DNA of 64,000 nt, taken from assembly GCF_009877425.1 (NCBI RefSeq), contig NZ_WXEY01000003.1, positions 186,001 through 250,000 of the forward strand, given 5' to 3'. Source of the stretch: Heliomicrobium undosum. Lineage in GTDB: Bacteria; Bacillota; Desulfitobacteriia; Heliobacteriales; Heliobacteriaceae. The notes under the pieces are model-generated. The model saw only the letters and a program-made list of their open reading frames with translations. It ran no database searches and was not told the origin of the DNA. Below are positions 43,343-52,810 of the stretch, piece after piece. Made by a program: the position numbers and the translations under genes. The first letter of the stretch is position 1. The number at the start of each line of letters is the position of its first letter.

Positions 43343-44536
43343 TTGAGCCGTAAACGTCTCTTTACGTCGGAATCTGTCACCGAAGGCCATCCCGATAAGG
43401 TGGCTGACCAGATTTCGGACTCCGTACTTGACGCCATCCTTGCACAAGACCCCATGGCGCGGGTGGCCTGTGAAACGTCGGTGACGACCGGCCTGGTGCT
43501 GGTTGCCGGCGAGATCACCACCAAGTGCTATGTCGATATTCCCAAAGTCGTGCGCCAAACGATCCGCGAGATCGGCTATACCCGCGCGAAGTTTGGTTTT
43601 GACTGTGAAACCTGCGCCGTCCTCACCTCCATTGACGAGCAGTCCGCCGACATCGCCATGGGCGTCGACAAGGCCCTCGAAGCCCGGACCGGCGAAATGA
43701 GCGAAAGCGAAATCGAAGCCACCGGCGCCGGTGACCAGGGCATGATGTTCGGTTACGCCACCAACGAGACCGAAGAGTACATGCCCATGACCGTCTCCCT
43801 GGCCCACAAGCTGTCCCGCCGCCTTTCCGAAGTCCGCAAGACGGCGGAACTGGAATACCTCCGTCCCGACGGCAAGACCCAGGTCACCGTCGAGTATGAC
43901 GGCGACAAGCCGGTCCGTGTCGACACCGTCGTCATCTCGGCCCAGCACTCGCCGGAAGTATCCCTCGACACCATCAAAACCGACCTGATCGAGCGTGTCA
44001 TCCTGCCCATCATCCCGCAGAACCTGCTCGATGACAAGACCCGCTACTTCATCAACCCCACCGGCCGTTTCGTCATCGGCGGACCCCAGGGCGACGCCGG
44101 TCTGACGGGCCGCAAGATCATCGTCGACACCTACGGCGGCATGGCTCGCCATGGCGGCGGCGCTTTCTCCGGCAAGGACCCCACAAAGGTGGACCGCTCC
44201 GCTGCTTACGCGGCTCGTCACGTGGCTAAGAACGTCGTCGCCGCCGGTCTGGCCGACCGTTGCGAGATCCAGTTGGCCTACGCCATCGGCGTCGCCCATC
44301 CCGTCTCGGTCATGGTCGAGACCTTCGGCACCGCCAAGGTGGACGAAGCCAACATTGAAAAGTGGATCAAAGAGGTCTTCGACCTTCGTCCCGCCGGTAT
44401 CATCAAGGAACTGCAACTGCGCCGTCCCATCTACCGCCAGACGGCGGCCTACGGCCACTTCGGCCGCACCGACCTGGACCTCCCCTGGGAGCGCCTCGAC
44501 AAGGTGGAAGCGCTGAAGAAACTGGCCGGCCTGTAA
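43343..44536 (+). CDS. metK: S-adenosylmethionine synthetase
   Basis: 397 aa. It makes SAM from methionine and ATP. The signatures [24 protein letters not shown] and [16 protein letters not shown] are complete. The TTG start at 43343 follows GAAGGAGGAAACAG. The leader structure at 43228-43291 may control it. It is followed by a strong terminator, so it is separated from priA. Confidence 0.97.
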   Translation: MSRKRLFTSESVTEGHPDKVADQISDSVLDAILAQDPMARVACETSVTTGLVLVAGEITTKCYVDIPKVVRQTIREIGYTRAKFGFDCETCAVLTSIDEQSADIAMGVDKALEARTGEMSESEIEATGAGDQGMMFGYATNETEEYMPMTVSLAHKLSRRLSEVRKTAELEYLRPDGKTQVTVEYDGDKPVRVDTVVISAQHSPEVSLDTIKTDLIERVILPIIPQNLLDDKTRYFINPTGRFVIGGPQGDAGLTGRKIIVDTYGGMARHGGGAFSGKDPTKVDRSAAYAARHVAKNVVAAGLADRCEIQLAYAIGVAHPVSVMVETFGTAKVDEANIEKWIKEVFDLRPAGIIKELQLRRPIYRQTAAYGHFGRTDLDLPWERLDKVEALKKLAGL

Positions 44537-44550
44537 GCCCTGACATGGAA

Positions 44551-44578
44551 GCCCGGAGCCAAAGCTCCGGGCTTTTTT
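44551..44578 (+). terminator. terminator after metK
   Basis: AGCCCGGAGC, CAAA loop, GCTCCGGGCT, then TTTTTT. Confidence 0.9.
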
Positions 44579-44676
44579 AATTCACCGGGAGCCTCTTGCA
44601 TCCCTTGGTATAATGGAGAGAGCGATGACACGTATCGGAAAGCAGTAAAACGGCAGCGGCAGGGGGGTGCAACGGC

Positions 44677-47118
44677 ATGGAAGCGAACGGCACGGCGGCG
44701 AATGGCATGGCGGCCAACGGCATGGAACTCGGCGCCATGGAGGCCAATGGCAGAGAGGCCGGTCGGAGGCCGGAACTCGCCCAGGTGATTATCGATATCC
44801 CACACCGCGATCTGGATCGGGTCTTTCATTACCGCATCCCGGAGGCCCTGGCCGGGGAGGTCGAGCCGGGCCGCGAGGTTTGGGTCGCCTTTCACGGCAA
44901 ACTGACCCGCGGCTGGGTGCTTGGCCTGGAGGTGGCCACGGCGGAGTTGGAAAAAGCCTTCGCTCTCCAGCCGGTCGAGGCGGTCAACGGAAGCTACCGG
45001 CTGGGCCATGACCTGCTCGCCCTCGTGCCTTGGCTGGCCCGTGAAACCTTGGGGACGATGGCCGATGTGCTGCGGCTGATGGCGCCGCCTGGTCCGCCTG
45101 TCCGACCCGCCGCCTGGGTGCTCCTGGCCGCTAAGCCTGATCAGGAGGCGATCGCCTTCTGGGAGGGGATCGATCCGGAATGCGCCGATCTGCTGCGCCG
45201 CCTCTCCCGGGCGTCGCAACGGCGGATGAAATACGCCTCCTTGACCGGCAAGGGGGGCGGCGTGCCGCCGGCGGTGATTGATCGGCTGAGCGACGCCGGG
45301 CTAGTGACGGTCCGGCGGCTGTTGCCCAAATTGGGGGAGAGAGCGACGCCGGAAAGGGCGAGGGAAAAAGCGCTCAAAACAGCATCTAACCCCGCATCAA
45401 AACCCACATCGATAACAAACAGCAATGTTCAACCGCCGCTTTTCCCCGAGCCCGCCCTTACCCCCGATCAAAAGCAGGCCGTCCACTATCTGACCGAGGC
45501 CCTCTATGCAGCCAGGAGAGGCAACGACAGCCGGCCCTTTTTGCTCCACGGCGTGACCGGCAGCGGCAAGACGGAGGTCTACATCCGCGCCATCCGGGAG
45601 GCCCTGGCCCGGGGGCGCCAGGCGCTGCTGCTGGTGCCGGAGATCGCCCTGACGCCCCAGACGGAGCGGCGGTTGCGGGAGCGCTTCGGCAGCAAGGTGG
45701 CCCTGTTGCACAGCGGCCTCGCCGATGCGGCGAGGCGGCAGGAATGGCAGCGCGTCCACCGGGGCGAGGCCGACCTCGTCGTCGGCGCCCGCTCCGCTGT
45801 CTTCGCTCCGCTGCCCAGGCTGGGCCTGATCATCGTCGATGAGGAGCATGAGCCCTCCTACCAGCAGGACAATGACCTGAAGTACCATGCCCGGGAGGCG
45901 GCGATGGAGCGTGCCCGCCATTGCGGCGCTGTCGTCGTCCTTGGTTCGGCGACGCCGGCGCTGGAAACTTACGAGCAGGCGCTTTCGGGCCGATTCCGTC
46001 TGCTGCAATTGCGCCAGCGCCCGGCGGGCGGACAACTACCCCCGGTCGATGTGATCGATATGCGCGACGAGTTGGCTGCCGGGAACAAGGGCATGCTCTC
46101 CCGGTATCTGTTGGAGGCCGTCGAGGAACGCTTGCGGCGGCGGCAGCAGGTGATCCTCTACCTGAACCGGCGTGGTTTTTCCACCTTCGTCATCTGCCGC
46201 GAGTGCGGAACCGTTGTGACCTGTCCCCGCTGCTCCATCTCCCTCGTCTACCATCGTCACGGCGAGCAGTTGCACTGCCACTACTGCAACTTCCGCCAGG
46301 ATGTGCCGGAGACGTGCCCCCACTGCCGGAGCCGGGCGATCCGCTATTTCGGCGCCGGCACCCAGCGGATCGAGGAGGAATTGCGGGCGCGCTTTCCCGG
46401 CGTGCCGGTCCTGCGCATGGACCGCGATGTGGCGGAACGGGAGGGGATTGCGCCGGTTCTCGACGCCTTCGGCCGCGGCGAAGCGCCGATCCTCGTCGGG
46501 ACCCAGATGATCGCCAAGGGACTCGACTTCCCCCGGGTGACGCTGGTCGGCGTTCTCGCCGCCGACGCCTCCTTGCACATCTCCGATTTTCGCGCCGCTG
46601 AACGGACCTTTCAACTTCTCTCCCAGGTTGCTGGGCGGGCGGGGCGGGCGCGGGAACCGGGTCAGGTGGTCTTGCAGACCTACTGTCCCGAACACTACTG
46701 CCTGCAGGCGGTGCAGTTGCATGATTATGAAGGGTTTTTCCGCCGCGAAATCGAATTACGGCAACAACTGGGTTATCCGCCCTTCGCCCGGCTGGCCCGT
46801 GTGCTCTTTTCCGGTCCCGAGGAGCCCCTCGTCCGGGTGGCGGCCGATACGTGGGCGGAAATCCTGCGCCATCAGGCTGGAACGGTGACGATAGGCGGCT
46901 CGTCCGGCCTGGAAGAGCCGGAGGGCCTCGATGTATGGGGGCCGGCGCCGGCGCCGGTGGCCAAGGTGGAAAACCGTTTTCGCTGGCTCTTGACCCTGCG
47001 GGCGAAGGGCGACGGGATGAAGGCGCTCCGGTCGGCCCTGATCGCCGCCGAAGGGGAATACAGCCGCCGCCGCGGTCGTCCGGCCGGTGTGACGATCAGC
47101 CTCATGCTCAATCCTTAA
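44677..47118 (+). CDS. priA: primosomal helicase PriA with repetitive N-terminus
   Basis: 813 aa. It restarts stalled replication forks. Helicase motifs GVTGSGKTEVY (Walker A) and VDEEHEPSY (DEEH box) are present, with the zinc-binding cysteines CRECGTVVTCPRC and CHYCN..CPHC, and VGTQMIAKGLDFP. The first ~28 residues repeat EANG/AANGM-like units before the normal start of the family (ELAQVIIDIPHRDLDRVFHY). A Ser/Thr/Asn linker lies before the helicase domain (about nt 45360-45435). Internal starts after the repeat are possible, so the true N-terminus is uncertain. Confidence 0.93.
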   Translation: MEANGTAANGMAANGMELGAMEANGREAGRRPELAQVIIDIPHRDLDRVFHYRIPEALAGEVEPGREVWVAFHGKLTRGWVLGLEVATAELEKAFALQPVEAVNGSYRLGHDLLALVPWLARETLGTMADVLRLMAPPGPPVRPAAWVLLAAKPDQEAIAFWEGIDPECADLLRRLSRASQRRMKYASLTGKGGGVPPAVIDRLSDAGLVTVRRLLPKLGERATPERAREKALKTASNPASKPTSITNSNVQPPLFPEPALTPDQKQAVHYLTEALYAARRGNDSRPFLLHGVTGSGKTEVYIRAIREALARGRQALLLVPEIALTPQTERRLRERFGSKVALLHSGLADAARRQEWQRVHRGEADLVVGARSAVFAPLPRLGLIIVDEEHEPSYQQDNDLKYHAREAAMERARHCGAVVVLGSATPALETYEQALSGRFRLLQLRQRPAGGQLPPVDVIDMRDELAAGNKGMLSRYLLEAVEERLRRRQQVILYLNRRGFSTFVICRECGTVVTCPRCSISLVYHRHGEQLHCHYCNFRQDVPETCPHCRSRAIRYFGAGTQRIEEELRARFPGVPVLRMDRDVAEREGIAPVLDAFGRGEAPILVGTQMIAKGLDFPRVTLVGVLAADASLHISDFRAAERTFQLLSQVAGRAGRAREPGQVVLQTYCPEHYCLQAVQLHDYEGFFRREIELRQQLGYPPFARLARVLFSGPEEPLVRVAADTWAEILRHQAGTVTIGGSSGLEEPEGLDVWGPAPAPVAKVENRFRWLLTLRAKGDGMKALRSALIAAEGEYSRRRGRPAGVTISLMLNP

Positions 47119-47209
47119 AAGGTTGGAAACGATGTTTTCCCCGTGTTCCTTGATCCGGGTTTGCGATATGATATTTTGGATAGATTTAAAGCCGACAGGA
47201 GGGTTTTCT

Positions 47210-47665
47210 TTGGCCGTTTATGAAATTCTAAAAATGGGCGATCCCGTGCTGCGTGAAAAGGCGAAGCCGGTCACCCGTTTCAACAGCAACCTCGGTCGTC
47301 TGATAGACGATATGTTTGATACGATGGCGGCGGCCCGGGGTGTCGGCCTCGCCGCGCCCCAGATCGGCATCGGCAAGCGCGTCTGTGTCGTCGAGGTGGG
47401 CAAACGGCGATTTGAGTTGGTCAATCCCGAGATCATCGAGGCCGAAGGCGAACAGTGTGACGCCGAAGGCTGTCTCTCTATTCCTGACTACACCGGCAGT
47501 GTGAAGCGCTTCCAGCGGGTCCGCGTTAAGGCACAGGATCGCAACGGCGAGACCTTTATCGCTGAGGGAACAGACCTGCTTGCCGTGGCCTTCCAGCATG
47601 AGATCGACCACCTGGACGGGATCCTCTTTGTCGATCGCGTCGAAAACGACGAGCCGGAGGAGTGA
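47210..47665 (+). CDS. def: peptide deformylase
   Basis: 151 aa. It removes formyl groups from nascent proteins. All three motifs are present: GVGLAAPQIG, EGCLS and QHEIDHLDG (iron/zinc ligands Cys and two His). The TTG start at 47210 follows GGAGGG by 6 nt and gives the usual N-terminus (VYEILKMGDPVLR). An upstream ATG at 47123 is in non-coding-like DNA. Confidence 0.96.
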   Translation: MAVYEILKMGDPVLREKAKPVTRFNSNLGRLIDDMFDTMAAARGVGLAAPQIGIGKRVCVVEVGKRRFELVNPEIIEAEGEQCDAEGCLSIPDYTGSVKRFQRVRVKAQDRNGETFIAEGTDLLAVAFQHEIDHLDGILFVDRVENDEPEE

Positions 47666-47673
47666 CAGCTTCG

Positions 47674-48708
47674 ATGCGTCTGGTCTTTATGGGGACGCCC
47701 GATTTTGCCGTTCCCACCTTGGAGGCGATCGTTACGTCCGGCCATGATGTGGCCCTTGTCATCACCCGGCCCGATCGCCCGCGCGGGCGGGGCCAAAAGC
47801 CGCAGCCCAGTCCCGTCAAAGAGGCGGCGCTGCGGTTGGGCCTCCCTGTCGATCATCCCGCCCGTTTGGACGACGACTTTGTGCAAAAATTGAAGGACCT
47901 GGGCGTGGAGGCCGGGGTGGTGGCCGCCTTCGGGCGGATCCTGCCGCCGCGGCTGCTCGACGCTTTTCCGCAGCGCTGGATCAATGTCCACGCCTCCCTG
48001 TTGCCGAAATACCGCGGCGCGGCGCCGATCCACCGGGCCGTCGTCGACGGGGAAAAAGAGACAGGGATCACGACGATGCTGATGAGCGAGGGCCTTGACG
48101 AAGGGGACATGCTCTTAAAGCGTTCCGTCGCCATCGGTCCCGATGATACGACCGGCCAGGTCCATGACGCCCTGGCCGAACTGGGCGCCGGGTTGCTGGT
48201 GGAGACGCTGGCGGCGATGGAAGAGGGGCGCTTGCAGCCCCAGCCCCAGGACGGCTGCCAGGCGACCTATGCGCCCATGCTCACACGCGCCGACGAGCAG
48301 GTGGACTGGAGCGCCCCGGCAGAGGCGGTTCACAACCGCGTGCGGGGGATGAATCCCTGGCCGGGCGCTTTTACCGTTGACGAGGGGAAGATTATGAAGA
48401 TCCTGCGGGGGCGGTTACGTCACGAGGGCTTGTCCCTCCCTGTGTCCGGCTTGCCTGCCTCGCCCGGTGAGTTCGGTCAGCCTAGTCTGTCCCTCTCCGG
48501 CTCATCTGCTTCATCTTATCCGGCCGCTGCGACAGGTTCGTCCGTCCAGCCCGGCGAGATCCTGCAGATCGCCGGCGATGAGGTGGCCGTCGCCACCGGC
48601 GCCGGTGTGTACTGGCTGTCCGAGGTCCGCCCTGCCGGCGGCAAGACGATGACGGCCGGCGCCTATGCGCGGGGACGCCGGATGGGGCCGGGATTCCGGT
48701 TCGGTTGA
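47674..48708 (+). CDS. fmt: methionyl-tRNA formyltransferase, with C-terminal insert
   Basis: 344 aa, longer than the usual ~310. It formylates initiator Met-tRNA and works together with Def. The N-terminal MRLVFMGTPDFAVPTLEAI and the active-site region INVHASLLPKYRGAAPI are intact. In the C-terminal OB-like domain lies an unusual Ser/Pro/Gly/Ala-rich insert (about nt 48420-48555) before the final VQPGEIL..GVYWLSEVRPAG. ATG 47674 is 11 nt after GGAGGAG. It is almost contiguous with def. Confidence 0.95.
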   Translation: MRLVFMGTPDFAVPTLEAIVTSGHDVALVITRPDRPRGRGQKPQPSPVKEAALRLGLPVDHPARLDDDFVQKLKDLGVEAGVVAAFGRILPPRLLDAFPQRWINVHASLLPKYRGAAPIHRAVVDGEKETGITTMLMSEGLDEGDMLLKRSVAIGPDDTTGQVHDALAELGAGLLVETLAAMEEGRLQPQPQDGCQATYAPMLTRADEQVDWSAPAEAVHNRVRGMNPWPGAFTVDEGKIMKILRGRLRHEGLSLPVSGLPASPGEFGQPSLSLSGSSASSYPAAATGSSVQPGEILQIAGDEVAVATGAGVYWLSEVRPAGGKTMTAGAYARGRRMGPGFRFG

Positions 48709-48739
48709 GATTGGAAGTTTAATTGGGAGCGTTGGAACC

Positions 48740-49573
48740 ATGCCAATCCGCAAGCGGCTGTTTATCGGCCTGATGGTGGCCAGCTTTTTTGCCCTGATCG
48801 GGCTGGCGCTCCTCGGCTGGTATCTTGTCAAGTATCAAAACTACCCCTGGAGCAAGGTGCTGATCGGCCTGCTGGGGATCACCTTTCTCGCTGTCACGGC
48901 CTTGATCGCCTTCGGCATCGGCGGGATGATCCTCTCCATCTGGCAGGATCGCGCCATTCCTTCGGTCTATCGTTGGACGCGGATGGCGGTCAACGTACTC
49001 TTTCCCATGGCCCTGGTCATCGCCCGTTTCTTCGGCATCAGCCCCGACCGTCTGAAGAGCAGTTTCATTGAGGTGAGCAACCAGCTGGTGCGGCTGCGCA
49101 AGGTGACCGTCGCGCCGGAGCGGCTGATGATCCTGGGGCCCCATTGCCTGCAAAAGACGACCTGCCCCCACAAGATCACCCTCGATATCCACAACTGCAA
49201 GCGCTGCGGCGCCTGTCCTGTTCATGACCTGATCGAACTGACGGACCGCTATGGCGTGAACCTGACCATCGTCTCCGGCGGGACCTGGGCGAGAAAGGCG
49301 ATCCTGGAAAAGCGCCCCCAGGCGATCGTGGCCATCGCTTGTGAACGGGACCTGACGAGCGGCATTCAGGATGTTGATTTTCTTCCCGTTTTGGGCATAC
49401 TGAATGATCGACCTGAGGGACCCTGTTGCAACACCCTGGTCAACATGAGCCGTCTCGAACAGGCGGTGCGTTACTTCCTCTATGACGAGCGCGCCGACTG
49501 GATCAACAGCGGGGTGATCGGAACGGTGCTGGAAAAATCGGCGCTCCCTGAACGCCGGGTGGAGGTATCTTGA
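48740..49573 (+). CDS. DUF116 family membrane protein
   Basis: 277 aa. It has two or three N-terminal membrane helices (about 8-28, 40-70, 90-107). The soluble part is rich in conserved cysteines (GPHCLQKTTCPHKIT, CKRCGACPVHDL, ACERDLTSGIQ, GPCCNTLVN). DUF116 proteins recur between fmt and rsmB in Clostridia and related lineages. Function is unknown; the Cys set suggests a metal or FeS site. Its stop overlaps the rsmB start. Confidence 0.88.
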   Translation: MPIRKRLFIGLMVASFFALIGLALLGWYLVKYQNYPWSKVLIGLLGITFLAVTALIAFGIGGMILSIWQDRAIPSVYRWTRMAVNVLFPMALVIARFFGISPDRLKSSFIEVSNQLVRLRKVTVAPERLMILGPHCLQKTTCPHKITLDIHNCKRCGACPVHDLIELTDRYGVNLTIVSGGTWARKAILEKRPQAIVAIACERDLTSGIQDVDFLPVLGILNDRPEGPCCNTLVNMSRLEQAVRYFLYDERADWINSGVIGTVLEKSALPERRVEVS

Positions 49574-50931
49574 TGCAGCCATCGCCGAGAGGCGTCGCCC
49601 TGGACGTGCTCAACGCCGTCGAAGAACGAAAAGCCTACGCCAACCTGCAGTTGGCCCACGCCCTGGAGGGGAGCGGACTGCAGCGGCTCGACCGCGGCCT
49701 TGTGTCCGAATTGGTGCTGGGCGTGCTCCGTCGTCAAAACGCCCTCGATTTTGCCCTCGACGGGCTGTTAAAGCGGCCCGGCGGCGTCCCCACGGATGCG
49801 CGCCGTCTCCTGCGGCTCGGCGCTTACCAGATTCTCTATTTGGACCGCATCCCCGACGCCGTCGCCTGCCATGAGACGGTGGAACTGGCCAAACAGGCCG
49901 GTCTGGGCCGCCTGACATCGCTGATCAACGGTGTGCTGCGCCAACTGGTCCGGCGGCGCGACGAGATCCCCTGGCCGCGCTGGGAAGACAAGCCGGTAGA
50001 GCATCTCACTGTCGTCGAATCTCATCCCGAGTGGCTCGTCCGTCGCTGGCTCAAACAGTTTGGGGCCGAGCGGACCCGGGCGATCTGCCAGGTCAACAAC
50101 CAGCCGGCGGCTGTGTCGCTCCGGGTCAACGGGCTGCGCGCCAATCGGGACGCCTTTTTGCAACAACTGGCTGAAGCCGGTGTGGAAGCTGTCCCTTCGG
50201 CGCTGCACGGCATGGGAGTCCGGCTGGCCTCGGCCTCGGCGGTGACGCGCCTGCCCGGATTTGCGGAAGGGCTGTTTACCGTTCAGGATGAGAGTTCCAT
50301 GGTCGTCGCGCCGGTCGTCGACCCGCAGCCGGGGGAGATCGTCGTGGACGCCTGCGCAGCGCCGGGGGGAAAGACGACCCATATGGCTGAACGGAGCGGC
50401 GACAAGGCGACCATCCATTCCTGGGACATCCATCCCCACAAGTTGGGTCTGATCCGGGAGAACTGCCGGCGGCTGGGAATCGAGTGCGTCCAGGTGGAGG
50501 CTATCGATGCCCGCCATCCGGCGGAGGCGTTGCGAGGCGAAGTCGACTGCCTGCTTCTGGACGCCCCTTGCAGCGGCCTCGGGGTGTTGCGCCGCAAACC
50601 GGAACTGCGCTACCGCATCTCCGAGGCCGATCTGGTCCGGCTGCGGGAGTTGCAGCGGGAGTTGTTGGACGGCGCGGCGCCGCTCGTCAAGCCGGGCGGG
50701 GTGCTTGTCTACTCCACTTGCACCATCGAGCCGGAGGAAAACTTCCAGCAGGTGAAAGACTTCCTGCAGCGCCATCCGGACTTTGGCGCTGAAGATCTGT
50801 CGCCCTTCCTGCCTGATCTGGATTTTACAGAGGAAGAGAAGCGGCAGTCGGCAAAGGGGTACTTTCAAATCCTGCCCCATCGCTTTCAAACGGACGGGTT
50901 CTTTGTGGCCCGGTTAAGGAGGCGGTCTTGA
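49573..50931 (+). CDS. rsmB: 16S rRNA (cytosine-967-C5)-methyltransferase
   Basis: 452 aa. An N-terminal NusB-like RNA-binding domain (about 1-140) is followed by a SAM-dependent RsmB/NOL1 domain. The SAM-binding VDACAAPGGKTTHMAE and the two catalytic cysteine motifs (DAPCSGLGVLRRKPE and YSTCTIEPEEN) are present. ATG 49573 lies 7 nt after GGAGG. It overlaps both neighbours. Confidence 0.95.
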   Translation: MQPSPRGVALDVLNAVEERKAYANLQLAHALEGSGLQRLDRGLVSELVLGVLRRQNALDFALDGLLKRPGGVPTDARRLLRLGAYQILYLDRIPDAVACHETVELAKQAGLGRLTSLINGVLRQLVRRRDEIPWPRWEDKPVEHLTVVESHPEWLVRRWLKQFGAERTRAICQVNNQPAAVSLRVNGLRANRDAFLQQLAEAGVEAVPSALHGMGVRLASASAVTRLPGFAEGLFTVQDESSMVVAPVVDPQPGEIVVDACAAPGGKTTHMAERSGDKATIHSWDIHPHKLGLIRENCRRLGIECVQVEAIDARHPAEALRGEVDCLLLDAPCSGLGVLRRKPELRYRISEADLVRLRELQRELLDGAAPLVKPGGVLVYSTCTIEPEENFQQVKDFLQRHPDFGAEDLSPFLPDLDFTEEEKRQSAKGYFQILPHRFQTDGFFVARLRRRS

Positions 50932-52058
50932 GCGTGAAGGAACCGGCAGAAGAAGCGGCCATAAAGCAGCGAACCGAGAGGCAGACAGAACAGCCCACTG
51001 ACTTGCGCGGCCTCTTTCCCGAAGAGATAGCGGCTCTGCTCAAGCCATGGGGCCAACCGGCCTTCCGGGGCAAGCAGATATTCAAATGGCTCCAAAACCG
51101 GGCTGTTCGCGAGGTCGCCGAGATGACCGACCTGCCCCAGGCGCTGCGGGCCAGGCTGGAAGAAGCGGGGTGGCTGAAGCCCCTCGCCCTGGAACGGCGC
51201 CGCGTCGCCCGCGACGGCACCGAGAAATACCTCTGGCGGCTGGCTGACGGAGAACTGATCGAGTCGGTCCTCATGCCCTACCGGCGCGCCCAGACCCGGG
51301 ACCGCGTGACCGTCTGCCTGTCCACGCAGGCCGGCTGCCCGCTCGGTTGCCGTTTTTGCGCCACCGGCCAGCAGGGTTTTCGGCGGAACCTGACAGCCGC
51401 AGAGATCGTCGGACAGGTGCTGGACATCACTTACGATCAGCGTAAGAATGATCCCGATTTCAAGGTGACCAATCTCGTTTTCATGGGGATGGGCGAGCCC
51501 TTTTTGAATTATGACAACGTCCGCCGGGCCATCGGTCTCTTCACCCACCCCGAGGGGCAGGCCATCGGCCAGCGTCGGATCACCGTCTCCACCGCCGGCA
51601 TCGTGCCCGGCATCGACCGCTTTGCCGGCGAGGACTGGGAGGTGAACCTGGCCTTGTCGCTCCACGCCGCCGATGACAAGCAGCGCAGCGAGTGGATGCC
51701 GGTGAACGAACGGTTTCCCCTAGCCCAGGTGCTGGAGGCCTGCCGGCGCTACTGGGAAAGGACGAGGCGGCGCCTGTCCGTGGAGTACGCCCTCATGGCG
51801 GGCGTCAACGACCGGCCGGAGGATGCTAGGCGGCTGGGTTCGCTGTTCAAGGGTTGGCCCATCCACTTGAACCTGATTCCCGTCAATGCCGTCGCCGGGA
51901 CAGGCGCCCGGCGGCCCGAGCGGGAACCGACAGAGCGCTTTCTCGCGGAACTGCGGCGCTGGGGAGTGGACGCCGTCATCCGTGAGGAGCGGGGACAGGA
52001 TATCGAGGCGGCCTGCGGGCAACTGCGCGGCGCCGCCAGGGGGGAGGAGGAGGCATGA
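50928..52058 (+). CDS. rlmN: dual-specificity 23S rRNA/tRNA adenine C2-methyltransferase
   Basis: 376-aa radical-SAM enzyme that methylates A2503 of 23S rRNA and A37 of some tRNAs. The cluster motif CPLGCRFC and the GMGEPFLNYDNV segment are present, and a C-terminal Cys (AACGQL) sits at the position of the methyl-carrying cysteine. The TTG start at 50928 overlaps rsmB by 4 nt, with AGGAGG before it; a GTG at 50934 is an alternative. Confidence 0.96.
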   Translation: MSVKEPAEEAAIKQRTERQTEQPTDLRGLFPEEIAALLKPWGQPAFRGKQIFKWLQNRAVREVAEMTDLPQALRARLEEAGWLKPLALERRRVARDGTEKYLWRLADGELIESVLMPYRRAQTRDRVTVCLSTQAGCPLGCRFCATGQQGFRRNLTAAEIVGQVLDITYDQRKNDPDFKVTNLVFMGMGEPFLNYDNVRRAIGLFTHPEGQAIGQRRITVSTAGIVPGIDRFAGEDWEVNLALSLHAADDKQRSEWMPVNERFPLAQVLEACRRYWERTRRRLSVEYALMAGVNDRPEDARRLGSLFKGWPIHLNLIPVNAVAGTGARRPEREPTERFLAELRRWGVDAVIREERGQDIEAACGQLRGAARGEEEA

Positions 52059-52810
52059 ACGTCATCGCTCGCACCGACAAAGGGCGAGTTCGGCCGACCA
52101 ACGAGGACAGCCACTTCTGTGATGTGGCCCAGGGGCTTTTTCTGGTCGCCGACGGGATGGGCGGTCATGAGGCTGGGGAGGTCGCCAGTGCGCTGGCGGT
52201 GGAAGCTTTTACCGGCCATTGGCGCGAGACAGAGGGGAACGGGGAGCCGGGAACTCGGCTGGAGGCGGCCTGCCGGGAGGCGAACCGGCGGATCTACCGG
52301 GAGTCGGTGAACCAGCCGAAGTGGGCCGGCATGGGCACGACGCTCACGGCCGCCCATCTGACGGCGTCTACGCTCACCGTGGCCCATGTGGGCGACAGCC
52401 GGGCCTACCTCTTCCAAAACGGGCAGGTCCGCCTGCTGACGCGGGATCACTCCCTGGTGGAAGAGATGGTCCGCCTCGGCAAGATCACCGAGGCGGAGGC
52501 CCAGTCCCACCCGCAGCGCAACATCATCACCCGTGCCCTGGGCACCCGCGATGATGTGCGGGTGGACGTGATGACGGCGACCTGGACACAGCGGGACCTG
52601 TTGCTCTTGTGCACCGACGGCCTGACCAACCTGGTGACGGCCGAGGAGATGGGCCGGCTCTTTGATCCGAACGCCGCGATTCCCTACCAGCGGGAGGCCC
52701 TGGAACGCGTCGCCGACGCCATGATGAATCTGGCCCTGGAACGGGGCGGTTATGACAATGTCACTTTCCTGATCATATGGCAAGAGGAAGGTGAGGGGTG
52801 GCAGGCATGA
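52055..52810 (+). CDS. stp: PP2C-type Ser/Thr protein phosphatase
   Basis: 251 aa. Metal-binding motifs are complete: VRPTNEDSHF, ADGMGGHEAG, VGDSRAYLF and CTDGLTNLV. It reverses PrkC phosphorylation and is encoded directly before prkC with an ATGA-type overlap. GGGGGAGGAGG lies before its ATG within rlmN. Confidence 0.95.
   Translation: MNVIARTDKGRVRPTNEDSHFCDVAQGLFLVADGMGGHEAGEVASALAVEAFTGHWRETEGNGEPGTRLEAACREANRRIYRESVNQPKWAGMGTTLTAAHLTASTLTVAHVGDSRAYLFQNGQVRLLTRDHSLVEEMVRLGKITEAEAQSHPQRNIITRALGTRDDVRVDVMTATWTQRDLLLLCTDGLTNLVTAEEMGRLFDPNAAIPYQREALERVADAMMNLALERGGYDNVTFLIIWQEEGEGWQA

Noticed and set aside
47150-47175. Promoter candidate before def (TTGATC and TATGAT)
   Set aside because: Spacing is 11-14 bp, too short.
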